DNA of 62,639 bases from Paracoccus lutimaris (GTDB taxonomy: Bacteria > Pseudomonadota > Alphaproteobacteria > Rhodobacterales > Rhodobacteraceae), in NCBI RefSeq assembly GCF_003337565.1, contig NZ_QPJL01000020.1, positions 1-62,639 of the forward strand, read 5' to 3'. The position numbers were made by a program, and so were the translations under genes. The notes beneath the pieces are model-generated. The model did no database searches. It saw only the letters and a program-made list of their open reading frames with translations, and was not told where the DNA came from. Position 1 is the stretch's first letter; each line of letters opens with the position of its first letter. Of this stretch, positions 30,430 through 38,969 are shown in pieces.

Positions 30430-31728
30430 TCAGCCCGTCGCCGGGGGCTGCACGGCGCGGATGCCGCGCCCGGCATGGTCGGGATGCGGCATGGTCTCTT
30501 GCGCGGCGATACGGTCCAGCGCCGCGATCAGCGCGGGCGGCATTTCGGCGGCGCGGCCGGCAGCGGTATCGACATGCACAAGCATATGCTCGCCGGTCGC
30601 GACCTCTGTTCCATCCTCGCGCAGGATGCGGTGATGCAGGCGGATGCGCTTGGCGTCATGGCCCAGAAGCCGGGTTTCGGCGGTCAGCAGCTCACCCAGC
30701 TTCACCTCGGACAGGTGGCGGATATGGGTCTCGACCGAATAGGCCGAGCGGTGCTGAGCGCGATAATCCGACCCCATGCCGATATGGGTCAGAACGGCGT
30801 CGGTGGCGTCGCCCATCATTTGCAGATAGCGGAATTCGGTCATGTGGCCGTTATAGTCCAGCCAGCCGCCCGGCACTCGCGCCTGATGCAGCCGCAGCGG
30901 ATAGCCGGGTTGGGGCGGCGGGCGGCGGGCATAAAGGGCGTTCTCTTGCGCGAGGACGGCGCGTCCGGCGCCGTGATCGCTTGCCTTCAGGGCCTGCAAG
31001 AGACCGACGAGGATCTCGTCGCGCATCCGTGCCGGCATGCCGCGGACCGTATCGGGAGCCACCTCGCGCAGGGTCGCGAAAATGCCGGTCAGCGTCCAGG
31101 CCAGGCCAGGCCCGCCGCGCAGGATCCGGTCGATCTGCGCGGTTGTCGCGACGCCGTCATGGACCAGCGCCAGGGCTTCGCGCCACAGCGCCTGCGTCAG
31201 GCGGCCGCCGATATCGATCTCGCGGGCGATCTGCACCGTCTCCATACCGGTCGCCGCCAGCAGCGCCGAGAGCCGGTCCGCCGCCGCGCCGCCGCCGATG
31301 ATTTCGGCCGCTGGCAACAGATAGACCGGGTCGGTGCCGTGCAAAAGCAACACACGCTCGGGGTGGCGGGCGGTTCGGCGCAGCTCGGCCAGCGGGGCGG
31401 CGGGGGCGGATGCGGCGATGATCGCGCTGTCCGGCGCGTCGGCCTCGATCCGGGAGAGCAATGCGGCATCCAGCGGCAGGCTGACCTGGATATGCGCGGC
31501 GCCGGCCACGGCCCCAGCCAGACTGCCGGCCGGGATGATCCGGCCCGGTTCGGGCAGGGGCGCCTGAAACAGCCGCTGCCAGGCGTGGCCGGCCTGCGCC
31601 AGAATTGCGCCGGGCAGCGAAGGGTCCGCAGGGGCGGGATCATGCAGCACGACATCATGGCCCGAAAGGACGAAACGCGCGATCCAGCCGCTGCCGGTGG
31701 CGTTTCCGCCGATTGCCGCGATCTTCAT
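30430..31728 (-). CDS. Carnitine 3-dehydrogenase-like / thioesterase fusion with degenerate dehydrogenase half
   Basis: A 432-residue two-part protein. Residues 1-265 resemble L-carnitine 3-dehydrogenase (3-hydroxyacyl-CoA dehydrogenase fold); residues 275-432 are a hotdog thioesterase with LDYNGHMTEFRYLQ (290-303) and HIRHLSEVKLGE, as in betainyl-CoA thioesterase. The family's NAD motif GGGVIGGGW is GGNATGSGW, HPxNPVYLLP is HGTDPVYLLP and the ES(V)PE segment is QVSLPLD; H130 and E142 remain. The protein is about 60 residues shorter than known fusions, with the loss at the end of the dehydrogenase. The thioesterase looks active; dehydrogenase activity is doubtful. GGAGG lies before ATG 31728. 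Confidence 0.75.
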   Translation of the reverse strand: MKIAAIGGNATGSGWIARFVLSGHDVVLHDPAPADPSLPGAILAQAGHAWQRLFQAPLPEPGRIIPAGSLAGAVAGAAHIQVSLPLDAALLSRIEADAPDSAIIAASAPAAPLAELRRTARHPERVLLLHGTDPVYLLPAAEIIGGGAAADRLSALLAATGMETVQIAREIDIGGRLTQALWREALALVHDGVATTAQIDRILRGGPGLAWTLTGIFATLREVAPDTVRGMPARMRDEILVGLLQALKASDHGAGRAVLAQENALYARRPPPQPGYPLRLHQARVPGGWLDYNGHMTEFRYLQMMGDATDAVLTHIGMGSDYRAQHRSAYSVETHIRHLSEVKLGELLTAETRLLGHDAKRIRLHHRILREDGTEVATGEHMLVHVDTAAGRAAEMPPALIAALDRIAAQETMPHPDHAGRGIRAVQPPATG

Positions 31729-31964
31729 GCCCGCCTCCGTGCTGCTGCGCGCCGCTGATATGCAGGGCAACCCTACTTCGGCGGGGTCCCGCTTGTCATG
31801 CGCGCTGTCGGATGGGGCGGTTCCGGTCTGGACATTCGCGGCAAGTCACGATCAGTTCATTCGGTGCGAGCGTGGTTTATTTGCAACGGGGTCGAAATTC
31901 CCCTTGAACATGATCACATTGTCGGGGCCCGGAGCGGCGTCCCGGCATGTAAGGAGATTTCCAG

Positions 31965-33503
31965 ATGTATAAAAATTCCCCCCGCCACCTCCTGACCGCG
32001 TCGGGCCTTGCCTTGTTGCTGTCCCTGTCGCCGGCGCTGGCGCAAGAGGCCGCGACGCCCGGCGCCGAGGCGGCGCAGGCGGCGGCCAATGACAACCAGC
32101 CGCTGACCGCGCCCGAAAGCACGGCCCGCAAGCAGCAGGTCATGCCGGAAAGCTTTGCCGACCTGGTCGAGATGGTCAGCCCGGCGGTCGTCAATATCAC
32201 CACTACGGCAACCGTGTCCTCGCCGCTGGCGCGCGGTCCGCAATTCCCCGAAGGCAGCCCGTTCAGCGACCTGTTCCGCGAATTCGGCTTTCCGGGCATG
32301 CCGGACGGCGGCAATCCCTTTGGCGGCCCGCAGGGCGAGCAGCGCTCGAACGCACTGGGATCGGGCTTCGTCATCTCGGCCGACGGGCTGATCGTCACCA
32401 ATAATCACGTCATCGACGGCGCCGACGAGATCGAGATCGAATTCTTTTCGGGCAAGACGCTGCCGGCAAAGGTGATCGGCAAGGACGAAAAGACCGATAT
32501 CGCCGTGCTCAAGGTCGAAAGCCCCGAGGCACTGCCCTTCGTCAAGTTCGGCGACAGCGACGATGGCCGGGTCGGCGACTGGGTTCTGGCGCTGGGGAAC
32601 CCGCTGGGGCAGGGCTTCTCGGCCTCGACCGGGATCATCTCGGCGCGCAACCGGGCGCTGTCGGGGACCTATGACGATTTCATCCAGACCGATGCGGCGA
32701 TCAACCGCGGCAACTCGGGCGGGCCGCTGTTCAACATGGATGGCGAGGTGATCGGCGTGAACACCGCGATCCTGTCGCCCAATGGCGGCTCGATCGGGAT
32801 CGGCTTCTCGATGGCCTCGAACGTGGTCAGCAAGGTGGTCGAACAGCTTGAGGAATTCGGCGAGACCCGCCGCGGCTGGCTGGGCGTCAAGATCCAGCCG
32901 GTGACCTCGGATATCGCCGATTCCCTGGGCCTGGCCGAGGCCAAGGGCGCGATGGTCACCGACGTTCCCGCCGGGCCTGCCGCCGATGCCGGCATGAAGG
33001 CGGGTGACGTCATCACCAGCTTTGCCGGCGGCGAGGTCGAGGACCCGCGCGAGCTGGTGCGCCGCGTCGCCGATGCCCCGGTGGGCGAGGCCGTGGACGT
33101 GACCGTGCAGCGCGACGGCGAGCCGGTCGAACTGAAGGTGACGCTGGGCCGGCGCGAGCTGGCCGAGGGCAGCGGCAGCGGTTCGGTGGACAGTGCCACG
33201 GAAAGCGCCAGCGACCTGATGGGCATGACCGTGGCGCCCCTGACGCCCGAGATCGCGGCCGAGCTGGGCGTGTCGCGCGACATGACCGGGCTGGTGGTGC
33301 AATCGGTCGACCCGAGCGGCGCTGCAGCCGAAAAGGGCCTGTCGGCAGGCGATGTCATCACCGAGGCGGGCCAGCAGCCGGTCGCCTCGCTGGGCGATCT
33401 GCAGGCGCGCATCAAGGAGGCCCGCGATGCCGGGCGCAAATCGCTGCTGGTGATGGTGCGCCGCGCCGGCGAGCCGCGCTTTGTCGCACTGCCGGTCGAA
33501 TAA
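31965..33503 (+). CDS. degP: Do-family periplasmic serine endopeptidase DegP/DegQ
   Basis: A 512-residue protease/chaperone. A signal peptide (LLTASGLALLLSLSPALA-QE) is followed by a trypsin-like domain with H148 (TNNHVIDGAD), D178 (KTDIAVLKV) and S251 (RGNSGGPLFN), then two PDZ domains (WLGVKIQPVTSDIADSLGLA from about 305; GMTVAPLTPEIAAELGV from about 420). It degrades misfolded envelope proteins. Strong ribosome site AAGGAGA before ATG. CTTGAA upstream (about 31902) could be half of an RpoH promoter, but no -10 fits. Confidence 0.95.
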   Translation: MYKNSPRHLLTASGLALLLSLSPALAQEAATPGAEAAQAAANDNQPLTAPESTARKQQVMPESFADLVEMVSPAVVNITTTATVSSPLARGPQFPEGSPFSDLFREFGFPGMPDGGNPFGGPQGEQRSNALGSGFVISADGLIVTNNHVIDGADEIEIEFFSGKTLPAKVIGKDEKTDIAVLKVESPEALPFVKFGDSDDGRVGDWVLALGNPLGQGFSASTGIISARNRALSGTYDDFIQTDAAINRGNSGGPLFNMDGEVIGVNTAILSPNGGSIGIGFSMASNVVSKVVEQLEEFGETRRGWLGVKIQPVTSDIADSLGLAEAKGAMVTDVPAGPAADAGMKAGDVITSFAGGEVEDPRELVRRVADAPVGEAVDVTVQRDGEPVELKVTLGRRELAEGSGSGSVDSATESASDLMGMTVAPLTPEIAAELGVSRDMTGLVVQSVDPSGAAAEKGLSAGDVITEAGQQPVASLGDLQARIKEARDAGRKSLLVMVRRAGEPRFVALPVE

Positions 33504-33548
33504 GGCCCGCGCATGAAAAAGGGCCGGGAAATCCCGGCCCGATCGAAC

Positions 33549-33574
33549 GGGGCGCCTTGGGGCGCCCCTTTTTT
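33549..33574 (+). terminator. Rho-independent terminator after degP
   Basis: GGGGCGCC-TTGG-GGCGCCCC followed by six T. A second stem GGGCCGGGAAATCCCGGCCC lies just before it (33522-33541). Both are between convergent degP and ialB. Confidence 0.9.
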
Positions 33575-33579
33575 CTGGC

Positions 33580-34299
33580 TTACTGCTGGGGCGCGGCCGG
33601 AGCCGCGGCGGCGGGCGCAGCCGTTTGCGGCGCGGCGGTATGCGCCTCGGGATTGGCGGCGGCGGCGGCCTTGTTGGCCTCTACCAGCGCGGTCATGCCG
33701 GCGGTAAAGCCCGACAGCGACAGCGGCAGCTTGACCATGTCTTCCTTTTTCGAGCCGAAGGGCAGCACCGTGACCGTCGCGGCGCTGCCGCGCTTGAGCG
33801 GGTCCAGCTCGGCCGAGGCCAGGCCGATGCGCGAGATGCAGCCGACGCGGGCGCACAGCATGAAGGGGTAGCGCGCCTCTTTGGCGGCATCGACCTGCAG
33901 GCCCAGACCGGCCGACAGGTCGGTTTCCAGGGGCGCGACGAAGGTGATGACGGCTTCGACATTGTTGCCGGTCATCGGGATCACCGAGGCCTCGGCCACG
34001 GGCGAATTGTCCTTGTCCTTGAGCAGCTGATACAGCTCGCAGGGATCGGCGCCGGTTTCGGTCTTCATGCAGCGCAGCGTCCAGGCGCCATGGGTTTCCT
34101 TGGCATAGGGCTGGCCGACCTGCGGCGCGGCGGGGGCAGCCGGAGCCGTGGCGGCCGGGGCTGCGGGGGCGGTTGCGGCGGGCGCCTCTGCCGCCGGCTG
34201 GGCCGGGGTCTCGGTGGCGGTCTGCGCAGATGCAATTCCTGCGCTGCCCACCAGGGTGAAGAGGGCGGCGATGAATGCCGTGGACGTCCGTTTGGCCAT
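33580..34299 (-). CDS. Invasion-associated locus B (IalB) family exported protein
   Basis: A 239-residue protein. After a signal peptide (RTSTAFIAALFTLVGSAGIA-SA) comes an Ala/Pro/Thr-rich spacer, then the IalB domain (WTLRCMKTETGADPCELYQL; LLKDKDNSPVAEASVI; CARVGCISRIGL with paired cysteines), then another Ala/Pro-rich tail. Periplasmic; function in free-living bacteria unknown. ATG 34299 was chosen for its signal peptide and GAAGAAGAG site; earlier ATGs add 11 residues. Confidence 0.87.
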   Translation of the reverse strand: MAKRTSTAFIAALFTLVGSAGIASAQTATETPAQPAAEAPAATAPAAPAATAPAAPAAPQVGQPYAKETHGAWTLRCMKTETGADPCELYQLLKDKDNSPVAEASVIPMTGNNVEAVITFVAPLETDLSAGLGLQVDAAKEARYPFMLCARVGCISRIGLASAELDPLKRGSAATVTVLPFGSKKEDMVKLPLSLSGFTAGMTALVEANKAAAAANPEAHTAAPQTAAPAAAAPAAPQQ

Positions 34300-34345
34300 G
34301 GTTCTCTTCTTCCTTTGGTCCATGTTTCGCAACCGCTCCTAGCAT

Positions 34346-34846
34346 GCCGATCCGGCAATGTCAGGGCAGATCGCTGCGCTTGCGTGTCACCTTTGCGTTC
34401 CTCTGCCGACGCCGCCGGTCTGCCATGTCGGCAGGCAGGCCCTGACCCGCAGCGGTTGTTCCGGGCCGGCGCAAAAGGGAAATGCAAGGATGCGGGCGGT
34501 GGAAAAGCGAGGGACCCGAGGCGTAAGACAGCCGCCCCGGATCCCCAGCTTTCCTTCCCTGCCGGACTGGCCGGTCATCATTGCGACGCAAGCTAGGCCG
34601 CGCGCTGCAATGCGTCAACTATACTAATCGATATGTTGCCATATGTCTGGATTGTCATTTCCAAATGGCAAGATAATGCCGGAATACGAAAAAAGCCGCG
34701 CCCGAAGGCGCGGCAGTCCAACAGGGAGGAAGTCGGACCGGCCAAGGGGGGCAAGGCCCGACAGGTTAAGACTGGCACAAATGCGTTACGGTTGTATTGT
34801 CCTTTTGTTCTAGCCGCGCGTTTTTTTGCCGATCCGAGGGGAAACT
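34346..34846. other. 500-bp intergenic region upstream of the HerA-like gene
   Basis: No protein gene is seen. Positions 34380-34600 look like ordinary high-GC sequence without signals. 34610-34690 is AT-rich (CTAATCGATATGTTGCCATA) and could carry promoters. On the minus strand, 34689-34765 holds a candidate small RNA, listed separately. Confidence 0.5.
34689..34765 (-). ncRNA. Candidate small RNA A, CCUCCC-loop type
   Basis: Minus strand: a hairpin GTCCGAC-TTCCTCCCT-GTTGGAC puts CCUCCC in the loop; it is followed by a terminator stem GCCGCGCC-TTCG-GGCGCGGC and T6. Upstream, GGCC-TTGCCCCCCTT-GGCC gives another C-rich loop. The 15 bases CCTCCCTGTTGGACT and the terminator layout recur at 42533-42615. 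The 5' end and promoter are not resolved. Resembles the CcsR/cuckoo class of alphaproteobacterial anti-Shine-Dalgarno sRNAs in design, not proved homologous. Confidence 0.6.
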
Positions 34847-36430
34847 ATGACTGAAATCGTCGATCTGAATGCCGGGACGGTCTTTGTGGGCGGCGGAGGC
34901 GAGGGCTATGCCAGCCCGCAGTCGCTGCTTTTGAAATATGCCAACCGTCACGGACTGATCGCGGGCGCCACCGGGACCGGCAAGACGGTGACTTTGCAGA
35001 CCTTGGCCGAATCATTTTCGCGCGCCGGAGTGCCGGTCTTCATGGCCGATGTTAAGGGCGACCTGGCCGGGATCGCCAAGCCGGGCGATCCGAATGGCAA
35101 GTTGCACGAGCCCTTTCAGAAGCGCGCGTTGCAGATCGGGGTCGAACTGCAATACGAGGGTTTCCCCGTCACCTTCTGGGATATCTGGGGCGAGCGGGGC
35201 CACCCGGTCCGCACCACCCCCTCCGAGATGGGGCCGCTGCTGCTGTCGCGGCTGATGGGGCTGAGCGATGTCCAGGAAGGGGTGCTGAACATCGCCTTCC
35301 GCGTCGCCGATGAGCAGGGGCTGGCGCTTCTGGATATGAAGGACCTGCAATCCATGCTGGTCTGGATCGGCGAGAATGCCAAGGATCTGAGCCTGAAATA
35401 CGGCAATGTCTCGACGGCCTCGGTGGGGGCGATCCAGCGCGCGCTGATGGTTCTGGAAAACGAGGGTGGCGACCGGCTGTTCGGGGAACCCGCGCTGGAG
35501 TTGTCAGATATCATGCGGCTGGATGCCTCGGGCAAGGGGATGGTGAACATCCTGTCTGCCGAAAAGCTGATGAACGCGCCGCGGCTTTACGCGACCTTCC
35601 TGCTGTGGCTGATGTCGGAACTGTTCGAGCAGCTGCCCGAGGTGGGCGACCCTGACAAGCCGCGCATCGCCTTTTTCTTTGACGAGGCGCATCTGCTGTT
35701 TGACGATGCGCCGCCGGCACTGATCGACAAGATCGAGCAGGTCGCGCGGCTGATCCGCTCGAAAGGCGTCAGCCTGTGGTTCATCAGCCAGAACCCCGCT
35801 GATCTGCCCGATGCGGTGCTGGGCCAGCTGGGCAACCGCGTCCAGCACGCGTTGCGCGCCTTTACCGCCAAGGACCAGAAGGCGTTGCGCATGGCGGCGC
35901 AGAACTATCGCCCGAACCCCGCCTTTGACACCGCCGAGGCCATTCAGGCGGTCGGCACCGGCGAGGCGGTGACCTCGCTCTTGGAAGCCAAGGGCGTGCC
36001 GGGAATCGTGCAGCGCACGCTGGTGCGACCACCCTCGGCGCAGCTGGGGCCGATTGCGGATGCCGAGCGCGCGGCGATGAATGCCGCCTCGGCCATGGCG
36101 CTGAAATATGGCAAGACGCTGGACCGCGAATCCGCCGCCGAGATCCTGGCCAAGCGCGCCGAGACGGCGGCGCAGGAAAGCGCCAAGGCCGGGGCCAAGG
36201 GCGGCGACGAGGATCTGTGGTCGATGGACCGCGAATACAGCCGCGCCCGGCGCTATGATCCCGGCATCCAGATCCCCGATGCGCCAAAGCCGCGCAGCAG
36301 TTCCGCGCGCAGTTCCTCGACCGATTCGATTGTCGAGGCCTTTGGCAAGAGCTTCGCGCGCCAGCTGGGCACGAAAAGCGGGCAGGCGCTGGTGCGCGGG
36401 GTCCTGGGTTCGCTTTTCAGGGGCAAGTAG
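34847..36430 (+). CDS. DUF853 / HerA-like ATPase (YjgR family)
   Basis: A 527-residue P-loop ATPase of the HerA/FtsK branch. Walker A is AGATGTGKTVTL (39-50), Walker B is RIAFFFDEAHLLFDD (about 270-284), followed by the sensor GVSLWFISQNPADLPDAVLG and arginine-finger region. The C-terminal Ser/Arg-rich part ends FGKSFARQLGTKSGQALVRG. DUF853 proteins are widespread with no firm role; DNA translocation is inferred from the fold. ATG 34847 has GAGGGGA upstream. Divergent from sRNA A. Confidence 0.87.
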   Translation: MTEIVDLNAGTVFVGGGGEGYASPQSLLLKYANRHGLIAGATGTGKTVTLQTLAESFSRAGVPVFMADVKGDLAGIAKPGDPNGKLHEPFQKRALQIGVELQYEGFPVTFWDIWGERGHPVRTTPSEMGPLLLSRLMGLSDVQEGVLNIAFRVADEQGLALLDMKDLQSMLVWIGENAKDLSLKYGNVSTASVGAIQRALMVLENEGGDRLFGEPALELSDIMRLDASGKGMVNILSAEKLMNAPRLYATFLLWLMSELFEQLPEVGDPDKPRIAFFFDEAHLLFDDAPPALIDKIEQVARLIRSKGVSLWFISQNPADLPDAVLGQLGNRVQHALRAFTAKDQKALRMAAQNYRPNPAFDTAEAIQAVGTGEAVTSLLEAKGVPGIVQRTLVRPPSAQLGPIADAERAAMNAASAMALKYGKTLDRESAAEILAKRAETAAQESAKAGAKGGDEDLWSMDREYSRARRYDPGIQIPDAPKPRSSSARSSSTDSIVEAFGKSFARQLGTKSGQALVRGVLGSLFRGK

Positions 36431-36448
36431 GGGCGCGCATGCGCGCGC

Positions 36449-36790
36449 TCAGCGGGCAATCCTTCCGCCGCCCAGCGGCAAGACCGCGCGTGGCGCGATC
36501 TCGGCTGTCTCAGCCAGGATGGCGATCAGCAACATGATGTGACGATGCAGGTCATACTCGGCGCGGTTCTCGCGCCGAGCCTGGTCGTGGCGCGCCTCTT
36601 CCGCATGCAGCCGCGCCAGCGCCGCCTCGGGGCGGGGCAGGCTTTCGCATTTCAGCACGCGGCGCAGGTCGCGCTCGCGGCGCCAGCCGGACTGGCCGGC
36701 CCGCGCGGCCTGCACCAGCAGACGCGGACGGCTGAGCCGGGGCTGGCCGGCGCGGGGTTCAAAGGCAATCACGCTGCTCATCATGGTCAT
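36449..36790 (-). CDS. DUF6477-like small protein, divergent from the DUF6456 regulator
   Basis: A 113-residue charged protein. The central part (RLSRPRLLVQAARAG, RRERDLRRVLKCES, EARHDQARRENRAEYDLHRH) fits the Rhodobacterales DUF6477 family as I recall it. GGAGGAA is 7 bp before ATG 36790; the longer frame from 37090 runs through the intergenic region and is not used. No catalytic motif is seen. Its place next to a DUF6456 gene resembles the two-gene rcc01866/rcc01865 locus that controls RcGTA, which is an inference from layout. Confidence 0.6.
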   Translation of the reverse strand: MTMMSSVIAFEPRAGQPRLSRPRLLVQAARAGQSGWRRERDLRRVLKCESLPRPEAALARLHAEEARHDQARRENRAEYDLHRHIMLLIAILAETAEIAPRAVLPLGGGRIAR

Positions 36791-36885
36791 GGTCGTTCCT
36801 CCGGGTCTGATCTGTGTTGCTCGAAGTATGTTCAACCATGACGTGTGTTGCGCGATCGCCCTTAGCTGCGTGCGGAATGGCAAGA

Positions 36886-36912
36886 AATATTTAGTAATTC
36901 TTAGCAAATATT
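36886..36912. promoter_or_regulatory. Inverted repeat between DUF6477-like and DUF6456 genes
   Basis: AATATTT (36886-36892) and AAATATT (36906-36912) form a perfect 7-bp inverted repeat 13 bp apart in an unusually AT-rich patch. The position between divergent genes fits an operator. No CtrA TTAA-N7-TTAA site was found in this intergenic region. Confidence 0.5.
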
Positions 36913-37010
36913 GCCGCATCTCGGATTTGATCCTGCAACCGGCCGCAGGATGAAAAACAACCCATGGGCGAGCTTCTGCCGGTTCGCCTTCAGGAAGCGA
37001 AGGAATGATC

Positions 37011-38198
37011 ATGACAGCTTTGACGGGAGATTTCGCCTTGGACGCCTCGATTGCCGGACTGCCATCCGGCATCGGCGTCCCGGCTTGCAATCGGCCCGCA
37101 ATCGATATCGGGACGCCCGTTTGTGCGCCAGAGGACGACGGCGATCTGAAACTATACCTGCGCCATGTCGAGCGGGGCGAATCGATCCGGTCGCTGGCGC
37201 GCGAGGCGGGCTGTCACGCCTCGACCATCCTGCGCCGTATCCGCCGCTTTGAGGCGCGCCGCGACGATCCGCTGGTCGATCGCGCCGTCGAGCGCGCCTC
37301 CGAGGCAGAGGCGGCGGACAAGCCGCAGGCCGGGCCGGGCCGGATCGGCATGCGCCAGATCGGCCGGGTTCTGCGTCGCCTGGCCGAGCCGGGCGCGCAG
37401 ATGGTCGTGGCCGATGGGATGGAGAAAGCGATCATCGTGCGCGACGACATCCGCACCGCCATTCTTGACCGCGAACTGGCCGAGCATATGGCGATGCGGG
37501 CCTGGGTGCAGCAGATCGGGCAGGGGCGCGTCAGCCGCTATGCGATCTCGGCACAGGGGCGCGAGGCGCTGCGGGCGCTGCTGTCGGCCCGGCGCGGCAA
37601 TGCGATCCCGCGCGGCGAGGATTTCGTCCTTGCCGATCCGGTCCCCGAGGTCGAGGGCTGCGCCGAGGCGGCCGCGGAATTCGCCCATGCCGACCGCCAT
37701 CGCCATTGGGAAGAGCGCGAGATCACCGATCCCGAGGACGGCCGCCGCCGCCGCACCCGGGTCAATATCGCCGAAAGCCCGCTTCTGATGCTGGCTCGGC
37801 GCCGGGAATCGGACGGGCGGCCCTTCCTTGCCCCGGAACTGGTCGCGGCGGGCGAGCGGCTGCGCGAGGATTTCGAACTGGCGCAGATGGGCGCGCGCGT
37901 CACCCAGAACTGGGACCGCTTCCTGACCGCCGGGATCGACGTGTCGCGCAATGCCAACAGCCATGGCGGCGGCTCGGAAGGGGCGCGCAACCGCGTCGCG
38001 GCGGCGCTGCGCGAGCTGGGGCCGGGCATGGGCGACATGTGCCTGCGCGTCTGCTGCTTTCTGGAGGGGATCGAGATGACCGAGCGCCGCTTGGGCTGGT
38101 CGGCGCGCTCGGGCAAGATCGTGCTGCGGCTGGCGCTGATGCGGCTGGAACGCCATTACCGCGAAACCTATGGTACCGGATCGCCACTGATCGGTTGA
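37011..38198 (+). CDS. DUF6456 helix-turn-helix protein, GafA-like candidate
   Basis: A 395-residue putative transcription factor. A helix-turn-helix at about residues 50-80 (GESIRSLAREAGCHASTILR) precedes a middle region with RIGMRQIGRVLRRLAEPGAQ, and the DUF6456-type C-terminal part (FLAPELVAAGERLREDFELA; RFLTAGIDVSRN; EMTERRLGWSARSGKIVLRL) ends in a sigma-region-4-like helix pair. The length and domain order suit GafA, the direct activator of RcGTA, but identity is inferred. ATG 37011 has AGGA 6 bp upstream; ATG 37005 is also possible. Confidence 0.65.
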   Translation: MTALTGDFALDASIAGLPSGIGVPACNRPAIDIGTPVCAPEDDGDLKLYLRHVERGESIRSLAREAGCHASTILRRIRRFEARRDDPLVDRAVERASEAEAADKPQAGPGRIGMRQIGRVLRRLAEPGAQMVVADGMEKAIIVRDDIRTAILDRELAEHMAMRAWVQQIGQGRVSRYAISAQGREALRALLSARRGNAIPRGEDFVLADPVPEVEGCAEAAAEFAHADRHRHWEEREITDPEDGRRRRTRVNIAESPLLMLARRRESDGRPFLAPELVAAGERLREDFELAQMGARVTQNWDRFLTAGIDVSRNANSHGGGSEGARNRVAAALRELGPGMGDMCLRVCCFLEGIEMTERRLGWSARSGKIVLRLALMRLERHYRETYGTGSPLIG

Positions 38199-38232
38199 GA
38201 CCCGCCCCGCCTGGGACGGGCCGAATGAAAAG

Positions 38233-38254
38233 GGGCGCCCGGGTGGCGCCCTTT
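38233..38254. terminator. Hairpin between convergent DUF6456 and peroxiredoxin genes
   Basis: GGGCGCC-CGGGT-GGCGCCC is flanked by AAAAG on the left and TTTCG on the right, so it may stop transcription from both sides. Confidence 0.7.
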
Positions 38255-38275
38255 CGCATGTCTGTCAGCTGCGGC

Positions 38276-38824
38276 TCAGGCCGCCGCCTTGACCGGATTG
38301 GCGCGCAGCCAGTCCAGAACCGATTCCGGCGAGCTGGCGCCATAGGGATCCTCGGGGCAGTCGTCCATGCGGCCCGGCTCTTCCAGCCAGGTCTCGACCA
38401 CGCCATTGTTGACGATGGCGGCATAGCGCCAGCTGCGGGCGCCAAAGCCCAGATTGTCCTTGCGCACCAGCATGCCGACCTTCCGGGTGAACGCGCCCGA
38501 GCCATCGGGGATGACGCGGACATGGTTCAGGTTCTGCGCCTTGGCCCATTGGTTCATGACGAAGCTGTCATTCACCGACATGCAATAGATCGCGTCGATC
38601 CCCAGATCGGCCATCTCGCCCGCGGCATTCTCGAACCCCGGCAGCTGATAGGTCGAGCAGGTCGGCGTGAAGGCGCCCGGCAGCGAGAACAGCACCACGC
38701 GCTTGCCCTTGAAGTAATCCTCGGTGGTGACCGCCTGCCAGCGATAGGGGTTCGGGCCGCCCACGGATTCGTCGCGAATGCGGGTCTGGAAGGTCACCTG
38801 GGGAAGCTGATCGCCTTGTTTCAT
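38276..38824 (-). CDS. Peroxiredoxin, Prx5-like
   Basis: A 182-residue thiol peroxidase. The peroxidatic cysteine is C56 in SLPGAFTPTCSTYQLPGFEN, a Prx5-type motif; the later DDCPEDPYGASSP holds a possible resolving Cys. It reduces hydrogen peroxide or alkyl hydroperoxides, with glutaredoxin or thioredoxin as donor in relatives. ATG 38824 has AAGGAC 8 bp upstream; the extension by six residues is not used. Confidence 0.9.
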   Translation of the reverse strand: MKQGDQLPQVTFQTRIRDESVGGPNPYRWQAVTTEDYFKGKRVVLFSLPGAFTPTCSTYQLPGFENAAGEMADLGIDAIYCMSVNDSFVMNQWAKAQNLNHVRVIPDGSGAFTRKVGMLVRKDNLGFGARSWRYAAIVNNGVVETWLEEPGRMDDCPEDPYGASSPESVLDWLRANPVKAAA

Positions 38825-38969
38825 CGTCTTTGTCCTTTTCAATCTGCGCTCCTCCCTGATGGCCGATGCTGCGCTGCGGCATCGGCTGCGACAGATGCAC
38901 CCATCGCGGGCCGTTGATCAAGCCCGGAAAAGACCTTAAGTTTGGCTCAAACCAGCAAAGGATACCGAT

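Noticed and set aside
31890..31964. RpoH promoter ahead of degP (CTTGAA near 31902)
   Set aside because: No matching -10 element at the required distance, so not listed as a promoter.
34380..34600. Small plus- and minus-strand frames upstream of the small RNA A locus
   Set aside because: Poor starts, no ribosome sites and no recognisable protein pattern.
36791..37010. CtrA site controlling the DUF6456/DUF6477 pair
   Set aside because: No TTAA-N7-TTAA or near match; the only signal is an AATATTT/AAATATT inverted repeat.
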